From: JAKACA01 sp963735115
GTDB taxonomy: Bacteria; Actinomycetota; Acidimicrobiia; Acidimicrobiales; Bog-793
Direction of reading: 5' to 3'
NCBI GenBank assembly: GCA_963735115.1
Contig: CAVTJR010000001.1
Location: 186,001-250,000, forward strand
DNA: 64,000 nt
Shown: in pieces, positions 8,134 to 17,174 of the stretch
How positions within the stretch are numbered: position 1 is the first letter of the stretch
Layout of the letters: each line of letters opens with the position of its first letter
Notes under the pieces: model-generated
Databases searched by the model: none
The model's input: the letters and a program-made list of their open reading frames with translations, nothing else
Told to the model about the DNA's origin: nothing
Translations under genes and position numbers: made by a program

Positions 8134-9140
8134 GGAGAATGATTCTTCGCCGGCTGATGGGTGCTGTCATCCAATTGTTCGTCGTGACGATTGCCGCCTG
8201 GTTCCTCTTCTACGTCATCGCCCGCTTCACCGGCGCCTCCCCCGCCCAGCGAATCGCCGGGAAAACGGCAAGCGCGGCTCAGATCGCCTTGGTGGCGAAA
8301 CTGCTCGGCCTCAACAAGCCCTACTGGCAGCAGTATCTGATCTTCCTCGGGCACCTCGTTCACGGCAACTTCGGCTACTCGTACTTCCAGGACCGTGCCG
8401 TCTCCTCGATCTTGTGGCCGGCGACGCGGGCGACGGCGTCGCTCGTGCTGGGTGCAGCCGTGATCTGGCTCGCCATCGCGGCGCCGATCGGCGCCTACGG
8501 CGGGCTGCGTCCGCGATCGATTGGCGATGTCGTGGGTCGCGGGCTCGCCATCTTCGGGATGTCGATACCCGTCTTCTGGCTGGCTCCGATGATCTCGTAC
8601 TTCTTCGCATTTCAGCCCACGCAAGGACGAATCCTCGGCTTGCCCATTCTGCCCCACGGCACGACGCTCTTCCCGATCACGGGCTACGTCGATTTCGGGC
8701 AGAACCCGATCGAATGGGCGTATCACCTCATCCTGCCCTGGATCACGCTCGCGATCGGCTTCGCGGCGGTCTACATCCGCTACATCAGGACCCTGACCGC
8801 CGAGCAGCTCAGTGAGGACTACACGCGAACCGCCAAAGCCAAGGGCGCCTCGACCAGACGGATCCTCCTGCACCACGTCGGTCGGAATGTCGCTCCGACC
8901 ATGACGGTCCTGCTCGGCGCTGATGTCGCCACCGCACTCAGTGGGGTCTTCTTCGTCGAGACGGTGTTCAGCATTCCCGGTCTCGGTTGGACGGGGGTGT
9001 ACGCCATCGAGAACCTCGACTACCCCGTCATCACCGGCGTCGTCATCGTGTGCGCCATCATCGCCGTCCTCGCCAACACGATCGTCGATCTCCTTCACGG
9101 AGTCCTCGACCCGCGCCTTCGCCGAGTAGCGGCCCGATGA
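8130..9140 (+). CDS. ABC importer permease, DppB/OppB type
   Basis: 336 aa, ATG 8130 overlapping the stop of the dppC-like gene. A second in-frame ATG at 8139 is possible. It has six hydrophobic helices and the DppB features: an N-terminal helix with RRLMGAVIQLFVVT, the sequence LGLNKPYWQQYLIFLGHLVHG, and the EAA loop EDYTRTAKAKGASTRRILLHH. The end carries FVETVFSIPGLGW and DPRLR, both conserved in DppB. It pairs with the upstream permease. Confidence 0.92.
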   Translation: MRRMILRRLMGAVIQLFVVTIAAWFLFYVIARFTGASPAQRIAGKTASAAQIALVAKLLGLNKPYWQQYLIFLGHLVHGNFGYSYFQDRAVSSILWPATRATASLVLGAAVIWLAIAAPIGAYGGLRPRSIGDVVGRGLAIFGMSIPVFWLAPMISYFFAFQPTQGRILGLPILPHGTTLFPITGYVDFGQNPIEWAYHLILPWITLAIGFAAVYIRYIRTLTAEQLSEDYTRTAKAKGASTRRILLHHVGRNVAPTMTVLLGADVATALSGVFFVETVFSIPGLGWTGVYAIENLDYPVITGVVIVCAIIAVLANTIVDLLHGVLDPRLRRVAAR

Positions 9141-9235
9141 GCCCGTTTCTGTCTGCAAGAGCTGTTCGAACACTTATTGATGAGGAAAGGGTGAGCTGCT
9201 GTGACCAACCGGAGTCAAGACGGAGGGAACGAATC

Positions 9236-10909
9236 ATGAGGAAACTGCCCAGTCGGCGATGGAGACGGAACGCCATCATCGCCCTCGGTTGTTTGGCACT
9301 GACGCTGTCCGCCTGCTCCAGTAGCAGTGGGTCGTCGACAACGACGTCGGCGAGCAAGCCCGGAGGCGTGAGCGGCACGCTCACGGGCGCCATGGCTTCC
9401 GGGGCCATCGACACGCTGGACCCGAACCGCTGGTACTTCGCCGTCACCTGGGGCCTGGCCAACGCCATCTGCACGACGCTCATCCGCTACGCCGATGTGG
9501 CCGGGACAGCAGGAACCACGCTCGTGCCCGGCACGGCCAACCTGCCAGTCATCAGCAAGAACGGCCTCGAGTACACCTACACGCTTCGTCCGGGCGCGCG
9601 GTTCTCCAATGGGCAACCGATCACGCCGGCGGACATCAAGTACACGTTTATGAGGCTCATGGCGCCCGCCATCGACACAGGTACGGGCTACTACTTCACG
9701 CTCGTCAAGGGGGCGCCTGCCTACCTGGCCGGGACGTCGAAGACGCTTCCGGGTATCACGACGACCGCCAACTCGATCACGTTCCACCTGACGGCGCAAG
9801 ACGGCGCCTTCCTGTACAAGACGGCGCTCCCGACGACCTGCCCGGTGCCGGTAGGCACGCCGATGATCCCGGAGAACAACGGAACCATCGAGGAGACCTA
9901 CGCCAGCGGGCCGTTCAAGCTGCAGTCGTACTCGCCCGGGCGCCAGCTCGTCTTGGCGTTCAACACCAACTACGACCAGGCACTCGGCGTCCGTGGGCAC
10001 GTCGCCAAGATCCAGTTCAACATCGGAGTGTTGTCGACCCAGGCAACCCTGGAGATCGAAGCAAACCAGCTCGACTTCAACACCTCGAACCTGGCGACTG
10101 CGGACATCCTCAAGATCTCCCACGACCCGGCGTATGCGAGCCAGGTGCACTCGTCCGAGAGACCGGACATCACTTACCTGTTCCTCAATTACGAGGTGCC
10201 GCCGCTCAACAACGTCGACGTTCGCAAGGCGATCAATTTCGCCATCAACCGGACGCAGATCGAAGCGCAGTGGGGTGGGCCGCTCGCCGGGACGCCGACG
10301 GACCAGATCGTCCCGCCGGCCCTCGTGGACTACAAGAAGTACACCATCTACCCGAACACGCCCAACCTCACCGAAGCGAAGAAGCTCATGGCCGAGTCGG
10401 GCGTGAAAACACCCATCAACCTTGCCATCAGGACCCAGAATGACGCTCCCGGCTTCATGAACATGGCCGCCGTCATCAAGAGCAACCTGGCGGCGATCGG
10501 GATCAACCTGACGGTCGAGGGCACCCCCAACAGCGTGAACAGCTCGATCATCGGGAACCCCAAGAGCCACACGCCGATGGGGATCGAGCCGTGGTCGGCG
10601 GACTTCCCCGACGCCGATGCCATCATCAACACCGGAATGTACCCCGGCACCCCGAATTTCCCGGGGAACTTCTCCCACTTCGGAGTTGCCTCGTTCGTCC
10701 CGGAGTTCAACCAGGCAGCGGCGGCCCTGGGGGCTGCTCGCGTGGCGGACTACGAGAAGCTCGACTACAACCTCATGTCGCAGCAGGCTACGTACGCGCC
10801 GCTGTTCAACCCAATCTGGTACGACTTCGTGTCGTCTCGGCTGGGCGGCTACGTGTACTCAGAGGCGATGGACGCCATCAACTACAACACGCTGTACATC
10901 AAGAGCTGA
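9236..10909 (+). CDS. ABC importer substrate-binding lipoprotein, family 5 (SBP_bac_5)
   Basis: 557 aa. ATG 9236 has a GGAGGG ribosome-binding site at 9222-9227 and gives a lipoprotein signal peptide ending in LSAC, with Cys27 as the predicted acylated residue, then a Ser/Thr linker. The mature part shows family-5 binding protein traits: YTYTLRPGARFSNGQPITPADIKYTF, and later NNVDVRKAINFAINRTQI (both shown here only as landmarks, near residues 120-145 and 323-340). It captures the substrate outside the membrane and hands it to the permeases. The 95-nt gap before it is one of the larger ones in the cluster and could allow extra expression. The last codons and the stop lie inside a 21-bp direct duplication. 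Confidence 0.9.
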   Translation: MRKLPSRRWRRNAIIALGCLALTLSACSSSSGSSTTTSASKPGGVSGTLTGAMASGAIDTLDPNRWYFAVTWGLANAICTTLIRYADVAGTAGTTLVPGTANLPVISKNGLEYTYTLRPGARFSNGQPITPADIKYTFMRLMAPAIDTGTGYYFTLVKGAPAYLAGTSKTLPGITTTANSITFHLTAQDGAFLYKTALPTTCPVPVGTPMIPENNGTIEETYASGPFKLQSYSPGRQLVLAFNTNYDQALGVRGHVAKIQFNIGVLSTQATLEIEANQLDFNTSNLATADILKISHDPAYASQVHSSERPDITYLFLNYEVPPLNNVDVRKAINFAINRTQIEAQWGGPLAGTPTDQIVPPALVDYKKYTIYPNTPNLTEAKKLMAESGVKTPINLAIRTQNDAPGFMNMAAVIKSNLAAIGINLTVEGTPNSVNSSIIGNPKSHTPMGIEPWSADFPDADAIINTGMYPGTPNFPGNFSHFGVASFVPEFNQAAAALGAARVADYEKLDYNLMSQQATYAPLFNPIWYDFVSSRLGGYVYSEAMDAINYNTLYIKS

Positions 10910-10937
10910 AGCTCGAGCACCAAGAGCTGAAGCTCGA
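10900..10937 (+). repeat. Direct duplication at the 3' end of the binding-protein gene
   Basis: The 17-mer CAAGAGCTGAAGCTCGA occurs at 10900-10916 and again at 10921-10937, 21 bp apart, so the stop codon and its flank are duplicated in the same frame. Each copy contains a GAGCT/AGCTC inverted repeat. It lies between the binding-protein and ATPase genes; a role in mRNA processing is possible but untested. Confidence 0.85.
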
Positions 10938-10943
10938 AACCCG

Positions 10944-13169
10944 ATGACGGCGTCGCCCAGCAGAGTCACACCTGAACGCGGGTCCCCGCGCTCGGGACGA
11001 CACGCGGCTGCTGGGCGACGCCCGTCAGCGGAAAGCTCCGATCGCGGCAACAACGGCCCGTCGCCGACGGCGAGGCCGTTGCTCGAGGTCACCGATCTCG
11101 TCGTCTCCCTCTCGACCGAAAGCGGCCTGATCCAAGCCGTCCGGGGGATCACTTTCTCTCTCCAGGCGGGCGAGACGCTCGGTGTCGTCGGTGAGTCAGG
11201 GTCGGGAAAGACAATGCTCTCCCTCGCCATTCTCGGGCTACTGCCGCGCTCCGCCCGAGTGACCGGCTCGGTCCGGTTGGAAGGCGAAGAGCTCCTGACG
11301 GCGACACCGAAGGAATGGAACTTCGTGCGCGGGGGCCGCGCCGCCATGGTCTTCCAAGATCCGATGACGGCCTTGAACCCGATGTACAGCGTCGGGTGGC
11401 AAGTGGCCGAATGCGTGCGGCTCCACTCCGGCATCAGCCGCGGCCATGCACGCAAACGGGCGGTCGAACTGCTCGAGCTGGTCGGTCTCCCTCAGCCGCA
11501 GCAGCTCGCCCGCCGCTACCCGCACGAGCTGTCGGGCGGCATGCGGCAACGAGTCGTCATCGCCATCGCCATCGCCAACGAACCGGAGCTGTTGATCGCC
11601 GACGAGCCGACGACGGCGCTCGATGTCACGGTGCAGGCTCAGATCCTCGACACCCTGCGCTCGATCCGCACCGAGACGGGATCAGCCATGATCCTCATCA
11701 GCCACGATCTCGGCGTCGTCGCTGGTGTGGCCGATCGCCTACTCGTGATGTACGCCGGCAAAGCCGTCGAGACGGGTGATGTCGACGACGTGTTCCGGGC
11801 GCCTCGGATGCCCTACACGATCGGCCTGTTGGCCTCGCTGCCGTCGATCGACGAGCGACGCGGCCGTCTGGCGTCCATCGCCGGCACCCCGCCCTCCGGC
11901 ACGGGGTACGGAAAGGGTTGCGCCTTCGCCCCACGATGCCCGATCGCAGCACCCCAGTGTGCCGACGAGCCTCCAGTTGTCACCGTCGGTCCCGCCCACA
12001 CGGCAGCCTGCGTGTTTGCCGCCGCCTCCGACTCGCCTGACGACGGCGCGGTGCACGGTCTCGCTTTGCTCACGTGGGATCACGGCGACCCCAGCTCGGG
12101 CGAGCCGGCGACCGAGCACGGCGCCTGGGACGAGGAACACACAAACGACGTCGTGATGACCGCCACGGACCTGAAGAAGCACTTTCAGATCCGGGGCGAG
12201 AAGTTCCGGTCGGTCGTCACGCTCGAAGCGGTCAATGGCGTCAACCTCGAGCTTCGCGCCGGGCAATGCCTCGGCGTCGTCGGCGAATCCGGTTGCGGGA
12301 AAACCACCCTCGCCCGCCTACTGCTGCGCCTCGAGGAACCCACGGCGGGCACCATCACGATGAACGGTCTCGACATCACGACCCTCGACGACAAGGCCAT
12401 GCGGGGTCTCCGCCGTCAAATCCAAATGGTGTTCCAGGACCCGTACTCCTCGCTCAACCCACGTCTGTCCGTCGGCGAGATCGTCGCCGAGCCGCTGATC
12501 GTGCACCGGATACCCAATCGGGACGAGCGCGTGCGGTCGCTGCTTTCGAGTGTCGGCCTCGACCCAGCGGCAGCCGTCCGCTTCCCGGGCGAATTCTCCG
12601 GCGGTCAGCGGCAACGGATCGGAATCGCCCGCGCGCTCGCCCTCGAGCCGTCGACGATCGTCCTCGACGAGCCAGTGTCCGCCCTCGATGTGAGCATCCA
12701 GGCGAGCATCCTCAACCTCCTGCGCGACCTCCAGCGGGAGCGGAACATGTCGTACCTGCTGATCGCCCATGACCTCGCCGTCGTCCGCCAGATCGCCCAC
12801 GACGTCGCCGTCATGTACCTCGGCATGATCGTCGAGCACGGGCCTGCCGACCTCATCTACCGACGCCCGGCGCATCCGTATGCGACGGCCCTTCTCTCAG
12901 CAGTCCCCATCCCCGACCCGGACCGCGAGCGCAACAGAAAACGCATCCTGCTGAAAGGGGAGGTGCCGAGCCCCGTCAACCCGCCGTCGGGCTGCCGCTT
13001 CCGGACGCGCTGTTGGAAGGCCGACTCGCGCTGCGCCGATGAGGTACCGCCACTTCGTCTCGTCGAGAGCGGGCACCGCGTCGCCTGTCACTACCCGGAG
13101 AACGGCCCGTGGACCGAGCCGGAGTCGGCGCTCCAGCACGTCGCGAGCACGAGAGAGGACGGCGCATGA
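10944..13169 (+). CDS. Fused ABC importer ATPases (DppD-DppF type)
   Basis: 741 aa, two complete nucleotide-binding domains in one chain. Domain 1: Walker A GESGSGKT at residues 83-90, signature LSGGMRQ near 196, Walker B LLIADEPT near 216. Domain 2: Walker A GESGCGKT at 447-454, signature FSGGQRQRIG near 551, Walker B IVLDEPVSA near 572. Each is followed by the oligopeptide-transporter C-terminal motif with spaced cysteines (CAFAPRCPIA and CRFRTRCWKADSRC). In most organisms these are two proteins, DppD and DppF; fusion guarantees a heterodimer. The N-terminal 45 residues are disordered and arginine-rich. The stop overlaps the next start (ATGA). Confidence 0.93.
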   Translation: MTASPSRVTPERGSPRSGRHAAAGRRPSAESSDRGNNGPSPTARPLLEVTDLVVSLSTESGLIQAVRGITFSLQAGETLGVVGESGSGKTMLSLAILGLLPRSARVTGSVRLEGEELLTATPKEWNFVRGGRAAMVFQDPMTALNPMYSVGWQVAECVRLHSGISRGHARKRAVELLELVGLPQPQQLARRYPHELSGGMRQRVVIAIAIANEPELLIADEPTTALDVTVQAQILDTLRSIRTETGSAMILISHDLGVVAGVADRLLVMYAGKAVETGDVDDVFRAPRMPYTIGLLASLPSIDERRGRLASIAGTPPSGTGYGKGCAFAPRCPIAAPQCADEPPVVTVGPAHTAACVFAAASDSPDDGAVHGLALLTWDHGDPSSGEPATEHGAWDEEHTNDVVMTATDLKKHFQIRGEKFRSVVTLEAVNGVNLELRAGQCLGVVGESGCGKTTLARLLLRLEEPTAGTITMNGLDITTLDDKAMRGLRRQIQMVFQDPYSSLNPRLSVGEIVAEPLIVHRIPNRDERVRSLLSSVGLDPAAAVRFPGEFSGGQRQRIGIARALALEPSTIVLDEPVSALDVSIQASILNLLRDLQRERNMSYLLIAHDLAVVRQIAHDVAVMYLGMIVEHGPADLIYRRPAHPYATALLSAVPIPDPDRERNRKRILLKGEVPSPVNPPSGCRFRTRCWKADSRCADEVPPLRLVESGHRVACHYPENGPWTEPESALQHVASTREDGA

Positions 13170-15076
13170 CGCGTTGCTATGCCTGGCCGCTGACGATCAC
13201 ATCGGGGATGGAGCTGCAGCTCCACGTGTCTACTGAACACGCCAGATTCGGCGTGCGACTGTTTCGCTGCGGCGCTTCGGTCGAGGAAGTGCAGGGCGAC
13301 ACCTCTCGGCACGAGGGGGAGTCTCGCCCGCTCGGCCGCCCCGACGAGGCTTGGGGGTGGCCGCGGGTTTCGATCCCGGTCGGAGCCACCCTGATCGACG
13401 GGATCTATCTGGCCGTCCCGGTGCCTGCGAGCGAGGATGGCGCGCTCGAGCCCGTGGAGGTCGGCCCGTCGGTCCTCAACCGCTCTGACGCCGCTCTGTT
13501 CATCCTGCGGCGAGAACAGACGGGAGTCCGCCCGTCGATCCTCTTCAAGCTCCCTACGGCGACCTACGCCGCCTACAACCAGTTGGGAGGAGCCAGCCTG
13601 TACGCCGGCGTCCAATGGACCCGCGACTGGTCAGGGCAGGGATACGTCGCAAGCCTCCAGCGCCCCGGCAACGGCGGCGTGGGCGGGCGGGTGATGGAGG
13701 GAGACGCACCGGACGCCTACCACCGGGCGTCCCGGCGCCAGACCTTCGCCCACTGGGACGCCCCCTTCGTCGCCTGGCTGGAGGATCACGGCTATCGCAC
13801 GGCGTACTGCACCGACTTCGACCTGCACGCTGACCCCAGCTTGCTCGAGGGAGTCACGCTCCTGTTGAGTGCAGGGCATGACGAGTACTGGAGCACCGAC
13901 ATGCGGCGCCGTGTCCTCGAGTTCGTCGATGGCGGCGGGAATGTCTGCTTCTTCGCCGGGGACGTCGCCTGTTTTGTCGTCGAAATCTCGCCCGCCGGAG
14001 ATCGGCTGTTCTGCCGGAAGACGGAGGGGGGGTCGCCGGAAGGAGGGGCTTCTCGAACCATCGGCGCCCTCTGGCACGTCAACGATCCGGAGGATTGGCT
14101 CACCCTGTCGAGCGGCGCCTACGGCGGAGGCTGGTGGGACGGGCTCCGAGCGATCGACGGCTACCACGCTGTGGTGCCTACGCACTGGGCATTTGACGGC
14201 GTGGAGTTCCCTCCAGAGGGGATTACCGGCGGAGCCGACACACCCGTCATCGGATACGAGACCGACGGCGTGCCCCTCGAGCGCGCCTCCGACCCGCCGA
14301 GATTGAGCGAGCAGCGCAAGGGAGGGGGAGGGGGCCGAGTCCTACTGGCCCTCGCCAGGTTGTCCGCCGGATGGGTAGCCGGCCGAGAGGAGGCCAACGC
14401 CGCCATCATGATCCGCACCGCGCCCTCGGGCGCCATGGTCTTCTCGACGGGCACGACGGACTGGCCACTCGCTCTGGCGGCCGACGAACAGATCAGCCGG
14501 ATCACCGACAACGTGATCAGGCGCCTTGCCGAGCGGCCGCTGCGCATTCACGGCCCCGTCTGCCCCGAAGACGAGTACGTCGCCGAGGGGACCGCCGTGG
14601 GCGCCGGCCGGGAGGTCAGTTGGTATCTCGACGGCGATCAATCAGCGAGCGCCGGGCTGACCGGCCTTCATTGGACGGCCGTCGGAGGCGACAGCGTCTC
14701 CGGCGATGACGGCGCCTGCCTCGTCACCCGATCGGGCGAGGACGAGGGATGGCTCACGGTCACGGCGACGGCACGAGACTCCGGTGGCAACGGTTACTTC
14801 GGCAGCGAGACCGTGCGCGTCCTTCCCACCGAGGAGTACCTGCGGCGGCGGATCGTCCGGGTGCTCGATGCTATGGCGTTCCCGGACGAGCAGGGCGGGG
14901 CGCTCGTCGATCAGCACGCCTCGGAGGGCGAGCTCGCAGGACGCGTGATCCCCGTGCGGCTTGGATGGGTCCAGCGGCACGCGAGAACGCTCGAGCTGCT
15001 GATGGCAGAGCTCGAGGAGATCTGGACGACGTCAGGACGCATGGACGAAGGAGCGCTTCGTGACACAGAACGCTGA
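13166..15076 (+). CDS. N,N-dimethylformamidase large-subunit-like protein
   Basis: 636 aa, starting at ATG 13166 inside the stop of the ATPase gene. The central part carries the landmarks of the DMFase beta-subunit C-terminal domain family: TYAAYNQLGGASLY (Tyr134, Tyr137), RTAYCTDFDLHADPSLL, and LLSAGHDEYWS with GHDEYW at residues 237-242, followed by a flavodoxin-like GGGNVCFFAGDV. True DMFase hydrolyses dimethylformamide to formate and dimethylamine using a mononuclear iron held by two Tyr and one Glu; which residues here would bind metal needs a structural alignment. No small subunit gene is adjacent, and the N-terminal lectin-like part is shorter than in DMFase. The real substrate is unknown; by context it should act on the compound imported by the neighbouring transporter. 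Confidence 0.75.
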   Translation: MTRCYAWPLTITSGMELQLHVSTEHARFGVRLFRCGASVEEVQGDTSRHEGESRPLGRPDEAWGWPRVSIPVGATLIDGIYLAVPVPASEDGALEPVEVGPSVLNRSDAALFILRREQTGVRPSILFKLPTATYAAYNQLGGASLYAGVQWTRDWSGQGYVASLQRPGNGGVGGRVMEGDAPDAYHRASRRQTFAHWDAPFVAWLEDHGYRTAYCTDFDLHADPSLLEGVTLLLSAGHDEYWSTDMRRRVLEFVDGGGNVCFFAGDVACFVVEISPAGDRLFCRKTEGGSPEGGASRTIGALWHVNDPEDWLTLSSGAYGGGWWDGLRAIDGYHAVVPTHWAFDGVEFPPEGITGGADTPVIGYETDGVPLERASDPPRLSEQRKGGGGGRVLLALARLSAGWVAGREEANAAIMIRTAPSGAMVFSTGTTDWPLALAADEQISRITDNVIRRLAERPLRIHGPVCPEDEYVAEGTAVGAGREVSWYLDGDQSASAGLTGLHWTAVGGDSVSGDDGACLVTRSGEDEGWLTVTATARDSGGNGYFGSETVRVLPTEEYLRRRIVRVLDAMAFPDEQGGALVDQHASEGELAGRVIPVRLGWVQRHARTLELLMAELEEIWTTSGRMDEGALRDTER

Positions 15077-15154
15077 GCGCTCGTGCAGGCGAGAGGTCGC
15101 CCGCGTGGCGGACAAGACAGCGACGAGACGGGCGTTCGGGTGAGAGGAAGAACG

Positions 15155-16111
15155 ATGGATTCAGGCGGTTTCAGCACGTCCGCGTCGCCGAACGGGCACT
15201 TCCAGCTCGGTCTCGTCGGCGCCGGACGCATGGGTCGGACACACCTCGAGGTCCTCGAGGGCTCCCCCGGCATCGCCATCGCCGGCGTTGCCGAGCCGCG
15301 CGAAGACGTGCGCGCCGCACTGCCGGCGACGGTCCGCTCCTTCGCCAGCCTCCCGGCGATGCTCGGCGAGTGTGAGCTCGACGGCGTCCTCGTTGCCGCC
15401 CCCACCGACCTCCATCTCGAGATCGTCCGGCGCCTCATGGCTGAACGGCTGCCCGTCCTGTGCGAGAAGCCGTGCGGGCTCACGGTCGAGGAGACCGACG
15501 AGTGCGCCCACGCTGCAGAGGAGGCCGGCTGCATCCTCCAGGTTGCCTACTGGCGCCGCTTCGTCCCAGAGCTGCAGCGACTCCGCGAGCGGATCGCCGC
15601 CGGTGAGCTCGGAGAGATCCTGGCTGTGAACTGCCAGCAATGGGACGCCTCGCCGCCGGCACCGCAATTCCGCCACCGCAGCGGCGGGATCTTCATCGAC
15701 ATGGGCGTGCATGAATTCGACCAAATCCGCTGGCTGACCGGGCAGGAGTTCGAGACGCTCCAGGTCGCCGTCTCGCGGTTCGGATCCACCGCCTCCGACC
15801 CCGACTGTGGCCAGATCGTCGCCGAATTGGCTGGAGGCAGCACGGCGGCCGTCAGCCTCGGCCGCTGGCACCCGGCCGGTGACAGCTGCAAGGTCGACGT
15901 CTTCGGCACCGCCGGAACCGAGACGAGCTGGTTCCTTCGGCCCGTAGAGGGAAACGCCGTCTTCCTGCAGGCCTTGAGGTTGCAGGCGGAGGATTTCGTG
16001 CGAGCTGTCTCAGGCGGCGGGGGCACGGGAGCGACGGTGACCGACGCCGTCGCAGCGCTCAAGGTGGCCATGCTCGCATCCGAGTCCATCGCAGCCGACC
16101 TGCCGGCATGA
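15155..16111 (+). CDS. Gfo/Idh/MocA oxidoreductase, probable inositol 2-dehydrogenase (IolG-like)
   Basis: 318 aa from ATG 15155, which has GAGGAAG 5-11 bases upstream; the open frame reaches back to 15083 without a credible start. The N-terminal Rossmann fold shows LVGAGRMGRTHLEV. The EKP catalytic-lysine motif (CEKPCGLT) follows, then the family's substrate motif IDMGVHEFDQIRWLTG. This arrangement resembles NAD-dependent myo-inositol 2-dehydrogenase, which makes 2-keto-inositol. It stands directly before the IolE-like gene, the next step of that path. Two further members of the same superfamily lie at the end of the cluster, so which of the three performs the IolG step is inference. Confidence 0.8.
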   Translation: MDSGGFSTSASPNGHFQLGLVGAGRMGRTHLEVLEGSPGIAIAGVAEPREDVRAALPATVRSFASLPAMLGECELDGVLVAAPTDLHLEIVRRLMAERLPVLCEKPCGLTVEETDECAHAAEEAGCILQVAYWRRFVPELQRLRERIAAGELGEILAVNCQQWDASPPAPQFRHRSGGIFIDMGVHEFDQIRWLTGQEFETLQVAVSRFGSTASDPDCGQIVAELAGGSTAAVSLGRWHPAGDSCKVDVFGTAGTETSWFLRPVEGNAVFLQALRLQAEDFVRAVSGGGGTGATVTDAVAALKVAMLASESIAADLPA

Positions 16112-16287
16112 CCGCTCCTCTCCGACATTCTGCGGCATGGACGTCTCGGGTGACCGCCTGATGACGCCGGCAGCAGCGACGCCTGCCACCCGCATCGGCC
16201 CGAGCAAGGGGAACTGGTGAGACAAGCGAGAGCACTCTTCGACGGCGAGCCGGAAGCGGCCCGGCCGTCCCGACAGTTGGGAGCAGG
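16112..16287 (+). other. Intergenic gap inside the catabolic cluster
   Basis: 176 bases, the largest break in an otherwise overlapping gene string. I see only a GGGAGCAGG ribosome-binding site before the next ATG at 16288 and no convincing gene, terminator or promoter. Confidence 0.5.
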
Positions 16288-17170
16288 ATGACAGCCATCG
16301 GTAACGCCCCCGTCAGCTATGGGGCATTCGAAGTCACGGTCGGCCACGATGACGACGTGCCCGATGCCGTCCAGGTGCTCGACGCCGTCGAGGGAGCGGG
16401 TTACGAAGGGATCGATCTCGGCCCCCTCGGTTATCTCGGCCTCGGGAGCGAGCTGAGGGAGGCTCTGAAGTCGCGCGGGCTGCTCCTCACGGGCGGGTAC
16501 GTCGAGATCGACGTCTCCAGCGACGAGGCATCCCGCCGCGGCCTCGCCGAGCTGAGCGAGATTCTGCGACCAGTTCGACGCCGTCAGCGAAGGCGTCGAC
16601 AAAGTGCTGCTGCCGCGCCCGACCGTTGCACTCATCGCTCCCTCGTCCACCCCAGCGGCGGCGGAGCCCGAAACGGCCAGGCTCGGCCGCATCGCTCGCG
16701 TCATCGGCCGCTTCGTCGAACAATGCGCCGAGCGGGGTTACGAGGCCTGCCTGCACAACGAAGTCGGGACGGTCGTGGCGACGCAGGCAAGCATCGTCTG
16801 GGCGCTCGAGTCGACACCCGTGGCCCTCTGCCTCGACACCGGCCATCTCGTAGCGGCTTGCGGGGATCCGCTTGAGATCCTGGAGACATGGCGCGAGCGC
16901 GTCAGCCACGTTCACCTGAAGGACGCCCGCGCCCCCGTTGCGGGGCAGCCGTACGGTGAGGCCATGGCGCTTTGGGAGGGCGACGTATTCTGCCGGCTCG
17001 GCGCCGGCGACGGCCGCGTTGACGAGATCCTGTCTTCACTTCGCCGCAGCGGCTACGAGGGTTGGATCGTCGTCGAGCAGGACGTGTTGCCCCGCGGGCG
17101 CGAGGCGTACGCACGCGCGCGGGCGGATCAGTCGGAGAACCGCCAATACCTGCGCGACCGGGGCTGGTAG
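16288..17170 (+). pseudogene. IolE-like sugar isomerase/epimerase (TIM barrel), frameshifted
   Basis: The N-terminal part reads in frame 1 from ATG 16288 (VSYGAFEVTVGHDDDVPDAV) and the remainder in frame 2 up to 17170 (CLHNEVGTVVATQA, LCLDTGHLVAACGDP, VSHVHLKDAR, WIVVEQD). Together they make one AP-endonuclease-type TIM barrel of about 293 residues, like 2-keto-myo-inositol dehydratase IolE. The HNE, DTGH, HLKD and EQD segments carry the expected metal ligands. The frame changes at GATTCTG (16560-16566). Removing one T restores an uninterrupted EICDQFDAV. Both halves look under selection, so a base-level sequence error or a very recent mutation is likely. Position between IolG-like and IolC supports the IolE assignment. 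Confidence 0.78.
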
Positions 17171-17174
17171 GGCC

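Noticed and set aside
9215..10678. 487-codon minus-strand frame opposite the binding-protein gene
   Set aside because: Antisense shadow of a high-GC gene; no recognisable domain.
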